Part shown: in pieces, positions 61,141 through 64,000 of the stretch
Position numbering within the stretch: the first letter of the stretch is position 1
How the letters are laid out: every line of letters starts with the position of its first letter
NCBI RefSeq assembly: GCF_000019665.1
Contig: NC_010794.1
Location: forward strand, 930,001-994,000
DNA from: Methylacidiphilum infernorum V4
GTDB lineage: Bacteria; Verrucomicrobiota; Verrucomicrobiia; Methylacidiphilales; Methylacidiphilaceae
DNA: 64,000 nucleotides
Reading direction: 5' to 3'
Notes under the pieces: generated by a model
Databases searched by the model: none
Told to the model about the DNA's origin: nothing
Seen by the model: only the letters and a program-made list of their open reading frames with translations
Made by a program: the position numbers and the translations under genes

Positions 61141-62403
61141 TTAAGCCGCTTCTTTTTCTTGTCTTCTTTTCAAGATGGGGGCTTTTTTCCCTTCGGCAAC
61201 GGGTCGCGAAATGATCACTTCTTCGATGTCTGTTCGAGAGGGGAGATCGAACATGACCTCCAGCATGACTTTTTCTATCATGTTTTTTAGTGCCCGTGCT
61301 CCCGTTTTTTTCTTTTTTGCCTCCTGGGCAAAAAAGCGTATGGCCTCTTTTGCAAAATTAAGCTTGATATGATCTAGTGCAAAGAGCTTGACGTACTGTT
61401 TTATAATAGCATTTTTCGGTTCGGTAAGAATCTTTACCAGCTCCTCTTCGGATAGTTCAGAAAGGGAAGTGATCACGGGAAACCTCCCTACGAATTCCGG
61501 TATCATCCCGTAGGCGATAAGATCTTCTGGCTCAATTTCAGTGAATTCTTCGCTGGCAGCATCTTCTCCTTCCAAACTTTGTTTAAATCCAAGGACCTGT
61601 TTACCTCTCCGTCGAGCAATAATTTTATCAAGACCTATAAATGCCCCGCCACAAATAAAGAGAATGTTTTCGGTGTTAATCCTTATGAACTCCTGGTGCG
61701 GATGCTTTCTTCCTCCTTGTGGGGGAACATTGCAAACCGAGCCTTCAAGCATCTTAAGAAGGGCTTGTTGTACTCCTTCGCCGGAAACATCCCTTGTAAT
61801 GGATGGGCTATCCGATTTCCGGGAGATTTTATCGATTTCATCGATGTAAACGATTCCCATTTCCGCTTTTTTGACATCAAAATTCGCATTTTGGAGAAGA
61901 CGAAGAAGAATGCTTTCCACATCCTCTCCAACATATCCTGCCTCGGTGAGAGAAGTAGCATCAGCAATACAAAATGGAACATCCAGGAGCCGGGCGATGG
62001 TTTTTGCCAGAAGCGTCTTGCCCGATCCCGTGGGCCCGACAAGCAGGATATTGGTTTTTTCGATCTCGACATCTTTTAGCTGATTCAAAGAGGAAAGATC
62101 GGTCAATTCACTGCTGAAAATTCTTTTGTAATGATTGTGAACGGCGACGGATAAGACCTTTTTAGCCTTGTTTTGCCCTATGACGTAATCTTCAAGTTGT
62201 GCAAAAATTTCAGCGGGCTTGGGGATCTTGGGCTTTACTCGATTTTTGACCGGTTCTTCCCGCAGTTCTCTTTCAAGGATGCTATGGCAAACTTCGACGC
62301 AAGCATCGCATATGTAAACCCCGGGGCCAGATATAAGTTTGCGTACCTCAGCTTGGCTCCTTCCGCAAAACGAGCACATGGTAATGTGGACAGACCTAGC
62401 CAT
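61141..62403 (-). CDS. clpX: ATP-dependent protease ATPase subunit ClpX
   Basis: Unfolds substrates for ClpP. An N-terminal zinc finger (CSFCGRS...CDACVEVC) precedes an AAA+ core with [18 protein letters not shown], pore loop GYVG in [10 protein letters not shown], Walker B YIDEIDKI and sensor region [11 protein letters not shown]. At 420 residues it has normal length. clpP ends 12 bases upstream, and trigger factor overlaps clpP, giving the classic tig-clpP-clpX order. Confidence 0.97.
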   Translation of the reverse strand: MARSVHITMCSFCGRSQAEVRKLISGPGVYICDACVEVCHSILERELREEPVKNRVKPKIPKPAEIFAQLEDYVIGQNKAKKVLSVAVHNHYKRIFSSELTDLSSLNQLKDVEIEKTNILLVGPTGSGKTLLAKTIARLLDVPFCIADATSLTEAGYVGEDVESILLRLLQNANFDVKKAEMGIVYIDEIDKISRKSDSPSITRDVSGEGVQQALLKMLEGSVCNVPPQGGRKHPHQEFIRINTENILFICGGAFIGLDKIIARRRGKQVLGFKQSLEGEDAASEEFTEIEPEDLIAYGMIPEFVGRFPVITSLSELSEEELVKILTEPKNAIIKQYVKLFALDHIKLNFAKEAIRFFAQEAKKKKTGARALKNMIEKVMLEVMFDLPSRTDIEEVIISRPVAEGKKAPILKRRQEKEAA

Positions 62404-62415
62404 AATTCATTGTCT

Positions 62416-63075
62416 TTAATTGCCGTTGCCCATAATAATCTGTGGTTGGGGTACGGGACGAAGCATAATTTTCGTTTTCACCACTTCATCAATGATTCCG
62501 TAGGCCTTTGCATCTTCTGCGGACATAAAGAAGTCCCTATCGGTATCTTTTTCTATCCTCTCTAAGGGTTGCTTGGTGTGATAGGATAGAATTTCATTCA
62601 AGAGTCTCTTTGTCCTTAAGATCTCTTGGGCCTGTATACTAATATCGGAAGCTTGACCTTGGGCACCACCAAGGGGCTGATGAATCATGATGCGAGCGTT
62701 GGGTAAAGCAAACCGCTTGCCTTTTGTTCCTGCGGCAAGGAGAACTGCGGCCATGCTTGCAGCTTGTCCAATGCAGTAGGTGTTGACATCACAGCTTAAA
62801 AACTGCATCGTGTCGTAAATCGCCATTCCTGCCGTGACATAACCTCCCGGAGAATGGATATAGAGGTTGATGTCTTTTTTGGGATCTTCCATTTGAAGAA
62901 ATAGCAACTGGGCGATGACAAGGTTGGCCATGTTGTCGTCGATGGGAGTACCGATAAAAACGATCCTGTCCTTCAGCAGCCTTGAGAATATATCGTAACC
63001 TCTTTCCCCACGTCCTGTTTGTTCGACAACCATGGGGATAACCTGTGAAATAATCGGGCTATTCATAATCTTCAA
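62416..63075 (-). CDS. clpP: ATP-dependent Clp protease proteolytic subunit ClpP
   Basis: A serine protease forming a 14-mer chamber. It has catalytic Ser107 in [16 protein letters not shown], His132 in [11 protein letters not shown] and Asp in the [20 protein letters not shown] region. An N-terminal start of [32 protein letters not shown] is typical. At 219 residues it has normal length. It overlaps the trigger factor stop by 17 bases. Confidence 0.97.
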   Translation of the reverse strand: MKIMNSPIISQVIPMVVEQTGRGERGYDIFSRLLKDRIVFIGTPIDDNMANLVIAQLLFLQMEDPKKDINLYIHSPGGYVTAGMAIYDTMQFLSCDVNTYCIGQAASMAAVLLAAGTKGKRFALPNARIMIHQPLGGAQGQASDISIQAQEILRTKRLLNEILSYHTKQPLERIEKDTDRDFFMSAEDAKAYGIIDEVVKTKIMLRPVPQPQIIMGNGN

Positions 63076-64000
63076 TTTTCGCTTTTTCTAAAAGAAAATC
63101 CAAAATTTTCTGAAAAAAAACTTGATTCATGAGATTGTTGATATCTTCGGAAGAAAGTTTTTTTAATAACTTCCGAGGCTCCATTCTCTCTCTGAGTGCC
63201 ATTTTGTTGATTTCCACGGATAAATCTTCTTTTGTTACCGAAATGTTTTCTTTTTTAGCTATTTCTTCAAGAATAAAATGCAACTTGGTTTTTTTCCTCG
63301 CCTGGATCAGGGATTTTTCATAAATCTCTTCTTTTTTCTCTTCAAGTATGGCTATGGGAGTTCCTTTTTCTTGGCTTTCAACTACCGCTTTTCTGAAAAT
63401 CCATTCGGCTTCTTTTTCCACTTCGGATTCTGGAAGGGGAAAATCAACAGAGGCAAGTAAATAGTCTATGATTTTAAGTTTTTGGATATTACGGGCGTGG
63501 GCCTCTTTGTTTTCTTTCAGTGATTTTTCCACTGCTTCCATGAACTGCTGTTTATCGAGACCGGAAATTTCCTTCGTCAGCTCGTCGGTGATTACGGGCA
63601 GGATTTTAGATTTTATAGCTTGAAGGCTTACCGTGTAACTGACTTCTTTCCCTCTCAAGGGCTCTAAAAACCAGTTTTGTGGGAAAACAACAGTGAATGT
63701 TTTGCTTTGACCGGCTTCCATCCCTATGAGTTGGTCTATAAAACCGGGCAAGAAAACCCCCTCTTTGATGAGGATCCATTGGTTTTCTCCTTTAGCCATG
63801 ACCCCAGCCGTAGGAACCAGTTCTAAAAGAGGCTTGTTTTCGAGGCTGCCCGAATAGCTCACTACGACGAAATCCCCGTAAGCTACGGTTCTTCCTTTTA
63901 CATCCACAAAAGAAGCCTTCGATTCCAGGATCGATTCTATAGTTTGATTGATCTCTTCAGGCTTTATCGCCACATCTCCCTTGGGGACGGGGATTGCTGT
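63059..64000 (-). CDS. tig: Trigger factor, partial (N-terminus beyond the right edge)
   Basis: A ribosome-bound chaperone with a peptidyl-prolyl isomerase domain. The FKBP-like part is [44 protein letters not shown], followed by the C-terminal helical domain. The frame is still open at position 64000 ([19 protein letters not shown]...), so the GTG at 63973 is not the true start; the N-terminal ribosome-binding domain, usually about 110 residues, lies outside. It is the first gene of the tig-clpP-clpX run. Confidence 0.85.
   Translation of the reverse strand, partial: TAIPVPKGDVAIKPEEINQTIESILESKASFVDVKGRTVAYGDFVVVSYSGSLENKPLLELVPTAGVMAKGENQWILIKEGVFLPGFIDQLIGMEAGQSKTFTVVFPQNWFLEPLRGKEVSYTVSLQAIKSKILPVITDELTKEISGLDKQQFMEAVEKSLKENKEAHARNIQKLKIIDYLLASVDFPLPESEVEKEAEWIFRKAVVESQEKGTPIAILEEKKEEIYEKSLIQARKKTKLHFILEEIAKKENISVTKEDLSVEINKMALRERMEPRKLLKKLSSEDINNLMNQVFFQKILDFLLEKAKIEDYE

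Overview
The window looks like chromosome from a verrucomicrobial methanotroph of the genus Methylacidiphilum. The best evidence is a lanthanide-type methanol dehydrogenase (XoxF) at 12873-14708. After removal of a predicted 34-residue signal peptide, its metal and catalytic residues fall at mature positions Glu172, Asn256, Asp299 and Asp301, the numbering used for the M. fumariolicum SolV enzyme. It is followed by a solute-binding protein (XoxJ) and by a cytochrome fused to a second J-like domain (XoxGJ), as known from that genus. The DNA is AT-rich with many A/T homopolymers. The genus call is inference; no species is claimed.

Layout. 1-4400: a partial membrane-anchored hydrolase, a heme protein (DUF3365), a DUF308 membrane protein, a PrxQ-type peroxiredoxin, and a convergent pair formed by a small coiled-coil exported protein and an odd Trp/Gly/His-rich protein. 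About 4600-6530: a GC-rich IS607-family element whose tnpB is broken. 6537-10211: fdhD diverging from modABC (formate dehydrogenase maturation and molybdate uptake), then RNase P RNA (10244-10652, minus), a HAD hydrolase and an MFS exporter. 12873-16782: xoxF, xoxJ, xoxGJ, then a pterin dehydratase and a beta-hydroxyacid dehydrogenase. 18620-25423: pyruvate dehydrogenase genes split by an antiparallel TPR gene. 25543-33153: a class III aminotransferase, a Dabb protein, a bactofilin, a decayed IS607-type relic, a Kdo hydroxylase, ribosomal proteins bL28 and bS18, a DksA-like protein and pgi. 33548-41757: trehalose and alpha-glucan genes treY, treZ and a treS-maltokinase fusion, then tRNA-Leu(GAG). 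42089-49036: an apparent minus-strand run mntR, mntH, glgB, histidine kinase, sigma-54 response regulator, with a DtxR-type operator before mntR. 49153-57484: aconitase, a small hydrolase-like gene, and gap-pgk-tpiA-secG-oppA. 57625-64000: an exported MsrB-MsrA fusion, a small exported protein, cutA, a tnpB fragment, mnmA, clpX, clpP and trigger factor (running off the right edge).

How the parts fit. XoxF oxidises methanol in the periplasm and passes electrons to XoxGJ; FdhD plus ModABC would support a molybdenum formate dehydrogenase later in C1 oxidation. Pgi, the gap-pgk-tpi set, pyruvate dehydrogenase and aconitase are central carbon metabolism. TreYZ, TreS-maltokinase and GlgB indicate trehalose and alpha-glucan storage, with no GlgE, GlgA or GlgC in the window.

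The most unusual items are: the IS607 relic at about 28130-28590, which keeps two hairpins of the tnpB 3' region, one with a compensatory base-pair change relative to the fuller copy; the His/Gly/Trp-rich protein at 2786-4375; and the TTAG-N6-CTAA operator in front of mntR. No CRISPR array, prophage or large novel gene system was seen.
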